Below are positions 1 to 7,068 of a stretch of DNA of 14,184 bases, piece after piece. A model generated the notes under the pieces. It was not told the origin of the DNA. It did no database searches and saw nothing but the letters and a program-made list of their open reading frames with translations. The stretch is from Anaerolineales bacterium (lineage in GTDB: Bacteria > Chloroflexota > Anaerolineae > Anaerolineales > Villigracilaceae), in NCBI GenBank assembly GCA_016789205.1, contig JAEURF010000012.1:1-14184 (forward strand). Reading direction: 5' to 3'. Numbering within the stretch: the stretch's first letter is position 1; each line of letters starts with the position of its first letter. The position numbers and the translations under genes are program-made.

Positions 1-228
1 GCCATCACCCAAACCAGAATCGCCATGACACGGCGCGCATTTTTCTGCGAAAATAATTTCTCCATTTGCAATATCAGGTTTACTGGATGGATATAACGCG
101 CCCATAGTTGGCACGGCAGTTGGCATGACGATATTTGGCGGGGGAGTGACATCTCTCGCAAGTGTCATGTTGCAAGCTGAGAGTGCCAGTGTGATGATAG
201 ATAAAAATATTGTGTGCCTTAATTTCAT
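1..228 (-). CDS. Lipoprotein cytochrome c, N-terminal 76 residues (cut by window edge)
   Basis: The reading frame starts with ATG at 228 and runs without a stop to the first base of the window, so the C-terminal part is missing. Residues 1-19 form a hydrophobic signal ending in the lipobox LSAC, which predicts lipid attachment at Cys19 and anchoring to the outer face of the cytoplasmic membrane. A Pro/Thr-rich linker (about 28-50) follows, then the start of a cytochrome c domain with the covalent haem motif CAPCH at 64-68 and the typical following GDSGLGDG. An AGAGGAA ribosome binding site lies 5 bases before the ATG. It sits just downstream of the cytochrome c maturation genes that would attach its haem. 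A small electron carrier is the likely role; partner and number of haems cannot be told from this fragment. Confidence 0.88.
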   Translation of the reverse strand, partial: MKLRHTIFLSIITLALSACNMTLARDVTPPPNIVMPTAVPTMGALYPSSKPDIANGEIIFAEKCAPCHGDSGLGDG

Positions 229-270
229 TAATTCCTCTATAAAGAACGTGATTAGTAATTAAAATCTTAA

Positions 271-300
271 CGCGAATTCCGCGAATGGGCGAATAACGCT
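271..300. repeat. Short GCGAAT-rich repeat in the gap before the cytochrome lipoprotein
   Basis: Three copies of GCGAAT start at 272, 281 and 289, framed by CGCG near the start and ending in AACGCT. It lies in the 104-base gap between the zinc-ribbon gene and the partial cytochrome gene and codes for nothing. It has the look of a short dispersed intergenic repeat; only one copy is in the window, so the dispersed nature is inferred. Confidence 0.4.
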
Positions 301-332
301 AATTTTTAGGTTTGTAACCAATTACTTAATTA

Positions 333-809
333 TTACAAAGCCTTTCCACATGATGGACAAAATTTATCGGTTACTAAAACAGGTTTGCCGCATTTCGGAC
401 AAAACCCAGCCGATTTGCTTTGTTTTGCTTTGCGTCGTTCTGCCAGCATGGCTTCAATTTCAGCATTATCCAATTGCGAAGCTGATGTGTTTTTTTCAAT
501 ATGGTCTTCTATTTTTTTCAGTGAAGAAGCAGGTTCAAATTCATCCAGTTGACGAAGAATCTCCGCGCCTCTTTGTAACAGATTTGCACGTTGTTCGGGA
601 TAATCTTCTGCAGGAACCTTGCCGAGTTTGAAATCGAAATCTAATTCTTGCAAAGAATTAATGACGCGGTCACGTTCGGCTTTTAATCCAGAAACTTCAT
701 GTGATTCGTCAATATCTACTTGGCGCACACGTTCTGTAAACGGTGCGTACAAATATATGCCAGCAATTACCAACACAGCCAAAATAAGAAAGACAGACCC
801 TAGTTCCAT
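333..809 (-). CDS. CcmI-like membrane protein with C-terminal zinc ribbon
   Basis: This 158-residue protein has one N-terminal membrane span (about 5-23). A charged, probably coiled-coil region follows (about 38-130), containing LQELDFDFKLGKVPAEDY (53-70), which matches the conserved element found just after the first span in CcmI/CycH-type cytochrome c maturation proteins. At the C-terminus CPKC (137-140) and CPSC (151-154) form a four-cysteine zinc ribbon. The TPR domain of proteobacterial CcmI, which grips the apocytochrome tail, is absent. The gene follows the ccmG-like gene in the same direction, and an AAGGG ribosome binding site precedes the ATG. A role in haem attachment or apocytochrome handling is inferred from position and the CcmI-like element. 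The zinc ribbon should face the cytoplasm or the outside depending on topology, which the sequence alone does not settle. Confidence 0.8.
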   Translation of the reverse strand: MELGSVFLILAVLVIAGIYLYAPFTERVRQVDIDESHEVSGLKAERDRVINSLQELDFDFKLGKVPAEDYPEQRANLLQRGAEILRQLDEFEPASSLKKIEDHIEKNTSASQLDNAEIEAMLAERRKAKQSKSAGFCPKCGKPVLVTDKFCPSCGKAL

Positions 810-843
810 TCGTTACCCTTTGATATTTGTCTACCACGAAGTG

Positions 844-895
844 TCACAAAGGCTCACAAAGAAAAAAACTTTGTGATACTTTGTATCCTTTGTGA
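844..895. repeat. Double inverted repeat built from TCACAAAG / CTTTGTGA
   Basis: An outer pair of 9-base arms (TCACAAAGG at 844-852, CCTTTGTGA at 887-895) encloses an inner pair of 8-base arms (854-861 and 869-876). It fills most of the 95-base gap between the ccmG-like gene and the zinc-ribbon gene. It could fold into a hairpin in the mRNA. There is no clean U-tract, so it is more like a dispersed palindromic repeat than a terminator. Confidence 0.6.
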
Positions 896-904
896 TGAAA
901 TAAC

Positions 905-1462
905 TTATTGCAGTTTTTGCTCAATGATAGATTTTATTTCATCGATAGAAAGAAACGGACCAACTTTTATATAATACAAGACACCTTGTTGGTCAATAAA
1001 ATATGTTTCTGGTACACCAGTAATGCGAAACATTTGCGAAAGGCTGGTTCTCAAATCTGGACCATTTGGATACGTAATTTGAAATTTTTTCAAATAAGTA
1101 CGTGCTTCGGGTTCTGTATCTACATAATCCATACCGAGAAAAATTACTTCACCGTTATAAAATCTCCAGGCTTCTTCCAACTCGGCGGCTTCTTGTTCAC
1201 AAGGCTTGCACCATGAAGCCCAAAAATTTAACACCACCACTTTACCAGCAAAATCTGAAAGGCTTACTTCACTTTTACCTTCAAATTCATAACCACTAAA
1301 TAACGTCACCGAAAAATCAGGCAGTTTATCGCCAGTTTGAATTCTGCCTTGCTGGCGTTTGCTTAACGTACTTCCGACCAAAACCAACAATGCCGCAATA
1401 AAAAGCCAAATTAAAACTTGAATCCATAAGGGTACACTTTTTCTTTGATTGATTTCAGACAT
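905..1462 (-). CDS. ccmG: Membrane-anchored thioredoxin-like protein, CcmG/ResA/TlpA type
   Basis: This 185-residue protein has one N-terminal membrane span (about 12-32) and an extracytoplasmic thioredoxin fold. The redox site is WCKPC (84-88, cysteines 85 and 88) in the family context NFWASWC, and the cis-proline loop is GVPETYFID (149-157). Family members keep the haem-binding cysteines of apocytochromes reduced before haem ligation. The gene starts 6 bases after the ccmH stop, and its AGAGG ribosome binding site lies inside the last ccmH codons, so the two are probably cotranscribed and coupled. The symbol is given by operon position; ResA or TlpA would be equally fair names by sequence. 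Confidence 0.9.
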   Translation of the reverse strand: MSEINQRKSVPLWIQVLIWLFIAALLVLVGSTLSKRQQGRIQTGDKLPDFSVTLFSGYEFEGKSEVSLSDFAGKVVVLNFWASWCKPCEQEAAELEEAWRFYNGEVIFLGMDYVDTEPEARTYLKKFQITYPNGPDLRTSLSQMFRITGVPETYFIDQQGVLYYIKVGPFLSIDEIKSIIEQKLQ

Positions 1463-1468
1463 TAAAAC

Positions 1469-1984
1469 TTAATTCCTCTTTTTCAATTCTTCTTCAAGTT
1501 GTGAAATATATTTATCTGTTGATGAATCATCGCTTCTCTCTTGAATAGAAACTGATTCAACAACTTTTGGCTTGGTCCACGCCTGAAAATTTTTGAAGAG
1601 CCAAACCGCACCGAGTAAAATCAAAGCAGGTGGCAAAACATAAATCAACCAGTTCAACCCCGTGCGCGGAGGTTCCGCCAAAACCCGGTCACCATAATAA
1701 TCTACAAAATATTGCTTAATCTCTTCTTCAGTTTTACCTTCCGCAAGTTGTGTGCGGATTACATTTCTCCATTGCTTACATGCTTCAGTGGGGCAAACAT
1801 CTAATGGCGTGTTTTCACAGACCGGGCAATATAGCCCTTTAGCAACTTCATTCACTTCGTCATCTGTAGGAATATCATCTTGTGCGTAGGCAAAATGAGT
1901 TGAAATAGATGCAAATGAAATTGCTAACAGGAATGTGTAACCCGTGATGCGTAAAAAATGTTTGGTTAAAATTATATTTATCAT
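1469..1984 (-). CDS. ccmH: Cytochrome c maturation protein CcmH/CycL
   Basis: This 171-residue protein has an N-terminal signal or membrane span (about 13-34), a small helical domain, and a C-terminal span (about 110-131) followed by a charged cytoplasmic tail that may form a short coiled coil. The redox pair CPVC (53-56) in LYCPVCENTPL corresponds to the LRCxxC motif of CcmH, which reduces apocytochrome haem sites together with CcmG and delivers them to CcmF. A second cysteine pair (64 and 69, in VCPTEACK) lies in the stretch where classical CcmH has no cysteines. The conserved VDYYGDRVLAEPP element (94-106) matches the family. The gene lies 33 bases after ccmF; an AAAGAG ribosome binding site precedes the ATG. 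That gap contains ATTACTGATAACTGATTA, which looks like another short repeat fragment. Confidence 0.92.
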   Translation of the reverse strand: MINIILTKHFLRITGYTFLLAISFASISTHFAYAQDDIPTDDEVNEVAKGLYCPVCENTPLDVCPTEACKQWRNVIRTQLAEGKTEEEIKQYFVDYYGDRVLAEPPRTGLNWLIYVLPPALILLGAVWLFKNFQAWTKPKVVESVSIQERSDDSSTDKYISQLEEELKKRN

Positions 1985-2017
1985 CTAATCTCTTTACGAA
2001 TTACTGATAACTGATTA

Positions 2018-4078
2018 TTAATCCGCCGCAGAAGTTTGGCTTACGGATTTTTTCACCCGTGCAGAAACAGCCTCTGGGTCTTTATCGGGCCAGGCGGCAA
2101 AAATGATGCCAACTAAAAAGACCAAAGAACCAATCCACATCCAATTCACCAACGGGTTGACATAAATCTTAAACGTCGCGCCGCTATTTGAAACAGGTTG
2201 CCAATCTACAAGCAAAATATATAAATCATCTCTGAAGGTTGAGCGTTGACCGGGAATCGTCATAGTTTGTTCGGCATCATAGAAATAGTCAATGCGTGGA
2301 TATAACTGCCCAAGATAAATTCCATTTTCGTAAATATCTAAAACAGCGCGTGTGTAATTCACACCGTCACTTTGAACGCCCCACGAAGCCAATTCACGAT
2401 ATTCCACGCGATATTCGCCGACAATTAATGATTCACCTTGCGCCACTGTGCCTTGAGTCTCTTTTTGGAAGAGTTCAATGCCGAGAATGCCAATTGCCAT
2501 TAACGCCATGCTGATGTGAATGATATAACCACCATAGCGTCTGCGGTTGCGCATCATCAAGTTGGATAAGGCGGTGAAGAAATTTTCGTTTTGAGTTTTT
2601 TGTCTCGCCAATGCGCCGCGATAAAATTCGTGAGTGGTTGCGAATAAAGCCAAAGCAACCAAGAAGAATCCAATTAGGGCGTAAAGATTCTGTGTATATG
2701 TAAAAAACAGGATGAACGTTAAGACCAAAGAGGCGAGGATAGATTTCCAAACTGCGCGTCCAAGCGTCTGCAATGTCGAATGTCCCCAAGCAGAGAAGGG
2801 CGCAATCGCCATCAAAAAAAGCAAACCTGCAAATAGCGGACCTGTGGCGCGTTCATAATAGGGCGGACCGACTGTCACTTTTTGCCCGCTGACCAATTCT
2901 GAAATGAGCGGATAAATCACGCCCCAAAAACAAACCACGAGAATGCTGATGAAGAGTAAGTTGTTTAACAAAAATAAGGCTTCACGTGAAAGCATAGATT
3001 TCATTTCAGTTTCACTGCGCAGTTCGTTCCAACGTTTGATGACTAACCAAACAGAGACAACTAATGTGAGTGTGACGAAGCCCATAAAAAACGGACCGAT
3101 GGGACTGTTTGCAAATGAATGCACTGACGACAATACACCTGAACGCGTTAGGAATGTCCCAAAGATGACGAGCGAGTACGTGAGGATAATCAAGACCATG
3201 TTCCATTGTTTTAACATGCCACGTTTTTCTTGAATCATCACGGAATGTAAAAAGGCGGTGCCAGTGAGCCAAGGCATGAATGCTGCAATTTCAACTGGGT
3301 CCCAACCCCAATAACCGCCCCAGCCTAAAACGTCGTAAGCCCAACGCCCGCCGAGGACGAGACCGAAAGATAAAAATAGCCAAGCCCATAAAGACCAACG
3401 GCGTGTGATACGAATCCAACGGTCATCTGTTCGTCCGGTAATTAATGCCGCCATTGCGAACGCATACGGAATGACGTATGAGACGAAACCAAGATATAGC
3501 ATGGGCGGGTGGATAACCATACCGGGATGCCGTAGTAATGGATTTAGTCCGCGTCCATCTTCGGGTCGAAAGATGGTTGCCGCGACAGGCTGGAACATAC
3601 TCTCAACGACATTTCCATTGACTAACCAAAAGCGTGAAAATGGATTTTCAAAGAAAACAATCATTCCTAAAAAGAATGTCAATGTGACTGCTGAAACGAG
3701 AATCACCCATGGCAGAAATTCAATGTCTCTGTCCCATTTTCTTAAGGTGACCAGTGATGTGAACATAGACAGCAACCAAGACCAAAATAACATAGAGCCA
3801 GCCTGCCCGCCCCACCATGCGGTGATTTTCAAATAGGCCGGCATACTGAGGCTGGTGACTTCATAAGCAAATGAAACCTCAAAATGATTATTAACCAAGA
3901 GATAAATTAAAACCAGCGATGAAATCGAAATTAAAGGAAAGGTGAGCAATTGCGCACGCCGTGCACTCTCCACCCAAGATGCAGATTTTTTCCTGACTCC
4001 ATATACTGCCGCAACCCCGCTATAGACTGTAACCAAAAAACTGAGAACTAAAACGCCATATCCAAATTCTACAATCAT
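2018..4078 (-). CDS. ccmF: Cytochrome c haem lyase subunit CcmF
   Basis: This large polytopic membrane protein (686 residues from the ATG at 4078) completes haem transfer from CcmE to apocytochrome c. The WWD haem-handling signature is clear as WGGYWGWDPVE (253-263). Histidines expected as haem ligands are seen in HPPMLYLG (His190), FLHSVM (His278) and SSVHSFA (His320), plus a later His in the THEFYRG segment. A hydrophilic extracytoplasmic domain lies near the C-terminus before the last span (about 645-665). A GTG at 4090 is in frame, but the ATG at 4078 gives the usual family start MIxEFG and has GTGGA upstream, so I chose it. The gene lies between ccmE and ccmH; ccmABCD must be elsewhere. 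Confidence 0.95.
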   Translation of the reverse strand: MIVEFGYGVLVLSFLVTVYSGVAAVYGVRKKSASWVESARRAQLLTFPLISISSLVLIYLLVNNHFEVSFAYEVTSLSMPAYLKITAWWGGQAGSMLFWSWLLSMFTSLVTLRKWDRDIEFLPWVILVSAVTLTFFLGMIVFFENPFSRFWLVNGNVVESMFQPVAATIFRPEDGRGLNPLLRHPGMVIHPPMLYLGFVSYVIPYAFAMAALITGRTDDRWIRITRRWSLWAWLFLSFGLVLGGRWAYDVLGWGGYWGWDPVEIAAFMPWLTGTAFLHSVMIQEKRGMLKQWNMVLIILTYSLVIFGTFLTRSGVLSSVHSFANSPIGPFFMGFVTLTLVVSVWLVIKRWNELRSETEMKSMLSREALFLLNNLLFISILVVCFWGVIYPLISELVSGQKVTVGPPYYERATGPLFAGLLFLMAIAPFSAWGHSTLQTLGRAVWKSILASLVLTFILFFTYTQNLYALIGFFLVALALFATTHEFYRGALARQKTQNENFFTALSNLMMRNRRRYGGYIIHISMALMAIGILGIELFQKETQGTVAQGESLIVGEYRVEYRELASWGVQSDGVNYTRAVLDIYENGIYLGQLYPRIDYFYDAEQTMTIPGQRSTFRDDLYILLVDWQPVSNSGATFKIYVNPLVNWMWIGSLVFLVGIIFAAWPDKDPEAVSARVKKSVSQTSAAD

Positions 4079-4097
4079 ATCGTTTTCCACTTATCTT

Positions 4098-4149
4098 CGC
4101 TCATCTTCGCTAGTCTTAATAAATTTGTGTAGATTGGCGAAGATGAGCG
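4098..4149. repeat. 13-bp perfect inverted repeat between ccmE and ccmF
   Basis: The arms CGCTCATCTTCGC (4098-4110) and GCGAAGATGAGCG (4137-4149) are exact reverse complements with a 26-base loop. The left arm is preceded by a partial second copy (TTATCTTCGC at 4091-4100). The hairpin occupies most of the 81-base gap between the ccmE stop and the ccmF start. No U-tract follows in the transcribed direction, so it is not a typical terminator. Confidence 0.6.
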
Positions 4150-4159
4150 GATTACTTTC

Positions 4160-4639
4160 TTAAGGTTGGGTCGTTTGCTCAGGCAGTGCCTGTTCGTAAC
4201 GAGTAGGGCATTTCAACAATAATTCGGTGGCGTGAAAAACGCCGTTTTCATCAAGTGTACCGGTCATAATGGCTTGCGCTTCCGTGCGTAATAAATCTGG
4301 CTTCACACCGATATAAATCACTTTGACACGCGCGCGGGTTGGGTCATGGACGGCATCATATAACACTTTTGCCAAACCGCCTTGTTCTTCAATTTCTTTA
4401 AAGTCTGCGGGGGCGTGGGCAATTTCAAAGGTTAAGGTTAATGTGTCAGGGTCGTATTGAATCGTGTCGCCAATCACTGCGCCGGTGATGCGTAAACTAT
4501 CCCCAACAATTTCAGGCGTTTCTGCTAACATTTCATCCACCGTCATAAAACGCTCAGCGCTGGCGGTTGTAGCAGAAAAAATCAGATAAAAAACAGCGGC
4601 TAAAATCATCCCACCGCCGATTAAGAACTTAGGTTTCAT
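4160..4639 (-). CDS. ccmE: Haem chaperone CcmE, Cys-x3-Tyr variant
   Basis: This 159-residue protein has an N-terminal membrane anchor (about 4-26) and an OB-fold periplasmic-type domain (about 30-143) that carries haem from CcmC to CcmF. In classical CcmE the covalent haem ligand is His in HxxxY. Here the equivalent site reads LLLKCPTRYEQ, with Cys144 and Tyr148, the CxxxY type known from archaea and sulfate reducers. VFHATEL just before it is the family's final strand. A GGAGGAAG ribosome binding site precedes the ATG with good spacing. It is the first gene of the maturation cluster seen here. CxxxY CcmE has been described in systems lacking CcmG and CcmH, yet those genes are present downstream. 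Confidence 0.93.
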   Translation of the reverse strand: MKPKFLIGGGMILAAVFYLIFSATTASAERFMTVDEMLAETPEIVGDSLRITGAVIGDTIQYDPDTLTLTFEIAHAPADFKEIEEQGGLAKVLYDAVHDPTRARVKVIYIGVKPDLLRTEAQAIMTGTLDENGVFHATELLLKCPTRYEQALPEQTTQP

Positions 4640-4723
4640 GCTTCCTCCAAAAAAATAAATACAACCTTATTTTACATAGTGACATTAAATATGCCTGAGT
4701 TTTGGTCAGGAATATTTCAACAG

Positions 4724-4912
4724 GTTTTTGGAATTAGACGAGCTTACTACAAGTTATCTCAAAAATACCACAACCCCGTCATTGCGAGCGAAGCGAAGCA
4801 ATCCTCAACACAATTTGCTCTTACGATTAGTCGTGAGATTGCTTCGTCAGACTAAAGTCTTCCTCGCAATGACGAAAAGAGAGTTTTTGAGATAAGTTCT
4901 AATTCCAAAAAC
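4724..4912. repeat. Nested four-layer palindrome of 189 bases, possible MITE-like element
   Basis: Four inverted pairs are stacked around one centre. GTTTTTGGAATTAGA (4724-4738) pairs with 4898-4912 over 15 bases. TTATCTCAAAAA (4754-4765) pairs with 4884-4895 over 12. CGTCATTGCGAG (4777-4788) pairs with 4863-4874 over 12. CGAAGCAATC (4794-4803) pairs with 4837-4846 over 10. The core, CGTCATTGCGAGCGAAGCGA, resembles a palindromic repeat found dispersed in many bacterial genomes. No transposase or reading frame lies inside. It fills most of the 312-base space (4640-4951) between the cytochrome b gene and ccmE, where it may end transcripts from the cytochrome operon. I saw no convincing ccmE promoter in the rest of that space. 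Confidence 0.8.
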
Positions 4913-4951
4913 TTTAGTCATAAAGGAGAAATTAATAAATAGGTTTCAAGG

Positions 4952-5800
4952 TTATGGAGACTGTGAAGGAGGGGCAATCGTCTCTGTTATCGGTGTGATG
5001 GTTGTTGGAGCAGTGTCTTCGATAGTAATGTAACCATATGCACCAGTGAGCATAATAATTGTCAGGATTGCGGCGATAGGATAGTAAATCATTTGTCGTT
5101 TACGAAGAGTGGCTGGGTCAGGTCTCTGGTCTGCAAGCCCTGCTTTGATTTCTTCCAATTCAAGTGGGTGGTCTTCTTGCATTTCTTCTTCAGTCTGGTA
5201 ACCTGTAAACATAGAATTATTGGTACGTTTGATGCGTACGTGGTACATATGCCAAATCAAAATAGCCAATACTGCTAGCACGGCTTCACCGCCGTGTGCG
5301 GCTTTGGCGGCGGGTACGAGTTCACCGGGGACGTATTTTGTGGCTGTAATTGGATTCCACATTAAGAATCCTGTAATACCCATTACAGAATAGCCCCAAA
5401 CAAATGCCCAGTATTCAAATTTTTCCTCAAAAGTATATCTGCCCATTTTGGGCGCAGTCTTTGCCAATCCGATGTTATAGAGCAGGGCTTGGAGTCCGTC
5501 TTTCAAATCTTGTGGATAAAGCATCATAGACCATTTGGAGCGTAAGACGAAAACCTGATACCCAATGGTGAGTAGATGATATGTCATTGCTATCATGACA
5601 ATGACAGAAGCAATGTGATGAATATCGTAGACATTTTCGATGCCACCAAGAGTTTTTACAATGAACGCACTGATTGGTGAGTTGTAATATTTTTGCGGTA
5701 GTCCTGTACCTGCAAGGATGACGAAGGTGGTTATCAATACAATATGTTCGATGCGTCGCGCAAGAGGGAAGCGAAGGTAAAGTTTTTGTTTGGTGGTCAT
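4952..5800 (-). CDS. Di-haem b-type membrane cytochrome, HydC/FdnI-like
   Basis: This 282-residue protein has five predicted membrane spans (about 18-36, 60-84, 130-148, 168-188 and 238-258) and a Thr/Pro-rich C-terminal tail probably outside the cell. His19 in span 1, His61/62 in span 2, and His169 with His184/187 in span 4 match in order and spacing the haem b ligands of formate dehydrogenase gamma (FdnI) and hydrogenase cytochrome b subunits. Such proteins exchange electrons between menaquinone and a partner on the outer face. The ATG overlaps the stop of the nine-haem cytochrome gene in ATGA, indicating translational coupling and probably a complex. No dehydrogenase or hydrogenase subunit is adjacent, so a quinol-oxidising partner of the nine-haem protein is the better reading. 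Confidence 0.85.
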   Translation of the reverse strand: MTTKQKLYLRFPLARRIEHIVLITTFVILAGTGLPQKYYNSPISAFIVKTLGGIENVYDIHHIASVIVMIAMTYHLLTIGYQVFVLRSKWSMMLYPQDLKDGLQALLYNIGLAKTAPKMGRYTFEEKFEYWAFVWGYSVMGITGFLMWNPITATKYVPGELVPAAKAAHGGEAVLAVLAILIWHMYHVRIKRTNNSMFTGYQTEEEMQEDHPLELEEIKAGLADQRPDPATLRKRQMIYYPIAAILTIIMLTGAYGYITIEDTAPTTITPITETIAPPSQSP

Positions 5801-6960
5801 GAGTGTTTTACTCCTTTTGCACGATTAATTCTGCGCCTGTATATGTCTGTGAGAATGAAGAAGACCATGCCACCAATGATTCCAGGAATCATAATCTGGT
5901 AAAAAAGATTGACATAAAACACGATGGGGTTATGTTCAGGACTGGGTTCGTAATGACTCATCCACGCGCCTGGGAAGTTTGCTGTCGCATCCGGGTGACA
6001 AACTTGACATTTGATTAGGAGGTTTTCACGCAGGGCAATGCCAGTTTCTGCATTATCCACGCTTGAAATGTCATGCACGCCATGGCAATCGGTACATACG
6101 GCTTTGTTTGTGGTTTCATTGGGGGATTGTTCACCGAATAGTTTTACATTTGTACCGTGGAAATCTGCGACATAAGTTTCTAGCACATTGGTTGAAATTC
6201 CGTACTTATCCATGATTTCGGCATTGTCGTGACAGTCTGCACATAAAGCAGGTGTATTGTTTCGGAAAGCGGCTGTTGTGGGGTCTTCAATGTTGTGTAC
6301 GCCATGACAATCTGTGCAGGTGGGAACATCTAGATTACCCTCCTCAGTCAAAGCCTTGCCATGCACGCTTGCTTTGTATTGTTCGTATTTTTCACTATGA
6401 CATTGTGCGCACGTTTGTGGAATATGGAGGCGAGCAGAAATGGTTAACTGATTACTTTCCGTGCCGATGATGCGACCTTGCGTGTGCGGGTTATGACAAT
6501 TTGAACAGAGTGGTGCATTTTCATTTCCTTCATTTTGGGCTTTTTGATGCACACTATCTTGAGCATTTGAATACTGTTCTTCATGACAATCTTTGCATGT
6601 AGTGTTTAGGTTTTGAGAGAAATCATGGGCAGTATTTTCTTGTACTTCTGGGTGGGGATATTCGCTGATATTGGTATGACAATCTACACATTTAATATTC
6701 TCTTCATTATGGACTGACAGCCCGAATGCAGTTGGATTAATTGTAACGGGAAGGGATTCGTTGCCAAGTGTAAGTTCCAGACCCTCTTGCTGGTGACATG
6801 CTAAACAGAAATCATTTGTTGGCTGATTTCCCTGAAATTGATTCGGTGCTGCTTGTGCGGGAGTTATAGAAGAGGTTAGGGCGAAGATTAAAAGCCCAAG
6901 ACCAAAGAACAAGCACAAAGTCCAGAGTGGAGGCGCACTTATTTGCTGTCTATGTCTCAT
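5797..6960 (-). CDS. Nine-haem membrane-anchored cytochrome c
   Basis: This 387-residue protein has an N-terminal signal/span (about 11-37), an extracytoplasmic domain with nine CxxCH motifs (first cysteines at 52, 91, 122, 152, 184, 215, 240, 289 and 318) and a C-terminal span (about 346-371) followed by an Arg/Lys-rich cytoplasmic end. Many additional His residues (for example in HNPH, HGVHNIED, VHGKA and FHGT) are candidate distal ligands. The spacing resembles NrfH/NapC and related multihaem electron-transfer proteins rather than a catalytic reductase. The stop overlaps the cytochrome b start. Nine c-haems followed by an FdnI-like b domain is the layout of Geobacter CbcL, which is one fused protein; here it is split. 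GAGGAGA precedes the ATG. Electron transfer from cytochrome b outward is inferred. Confidence 0.9.
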   Translation of the reverse strand: MRHRQQISAPPLWTLCLFFGLGLLIFALTSSITPAQAAPNQFQGNQPTNDFCLACHQQEGLELTLGNESLPVTINPTAFGLSVHNEENIKCVDCHTNISEYPHPEVQENTAHDFSQNLNTTCKDCHEEQYSNAQDSVHQKAQNEGNENAPLCSNCHNPHTQGRIIGTESNQLTISARLHIPQTCAQCHSEKYEQYKASVHGKALTEEGNLDVPTCTDCHGVHNIEDPTTAAFRNNTPALCADCHDNAEIMDKYGISTNVLETYVADFHGTNVKLFGEQSPNETTNKAVCTDCHGVHDISSVDNAETGIALRENLLIKCQVCHPDATANFPGAWMSHYEPSPEHNPIVFYVNLFYQIMIPGIIGGMVFFILTDIYRRRINRAKGVKHS

Positions 6961-7020
6961 TTGATTCTCCTCAATTAATCATCGCTCCAATTTTAATATA
7001 CTAATTCCGTATGAATACGA

Positions 7021-7052
7021 AAAGATGGTAGGCAAATGTCTACCATCTTTTC
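7021..7052 (-). terminator. Stem-loop with U-run after the ten-haem cytochrome gene
   Basis: AAAAGATGGTAG (7021-7032) and CTACCATCTTTT (7041-7052) form a perfect 12-base stem with an 8-base loop, 16 bases after the ten-haem cytochrome stop. Read on the minus strand the stem ends in CTTTTCG, a modest U-run. It may act as a partial terminator or as a 3' end stabiliser that lowers the output of the two downstream cytochrome genes relative to the first. Confidence 0.7.
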
Positions 7053-7068
7053 ATATAAAGAGCCTCTT

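Noticed and set aside
3405..3836. Long plus-strand open frame opposite ccmF
   Set aside because: It is antisense to a strongly conserved gene, with no ribosome binding site or recognisable product; explained by codon bias of ccmF.
4079..4090. GTG at 4090 as the ccmF start, adding four residues
   Set aside because: Weak ribosome binding site; the ATG at 4078 gives the usual family N-terminus and has a better upstream signal.
4952..6960. Membrane subunits of a formate dehydrogenase or hydrogenase
   Set aside because: The b cytochrome fits, but no molybdopterin, iron-sulfur or NiFe subunit is encoded nearby and the partner gene is a nine-haem cytochrome.
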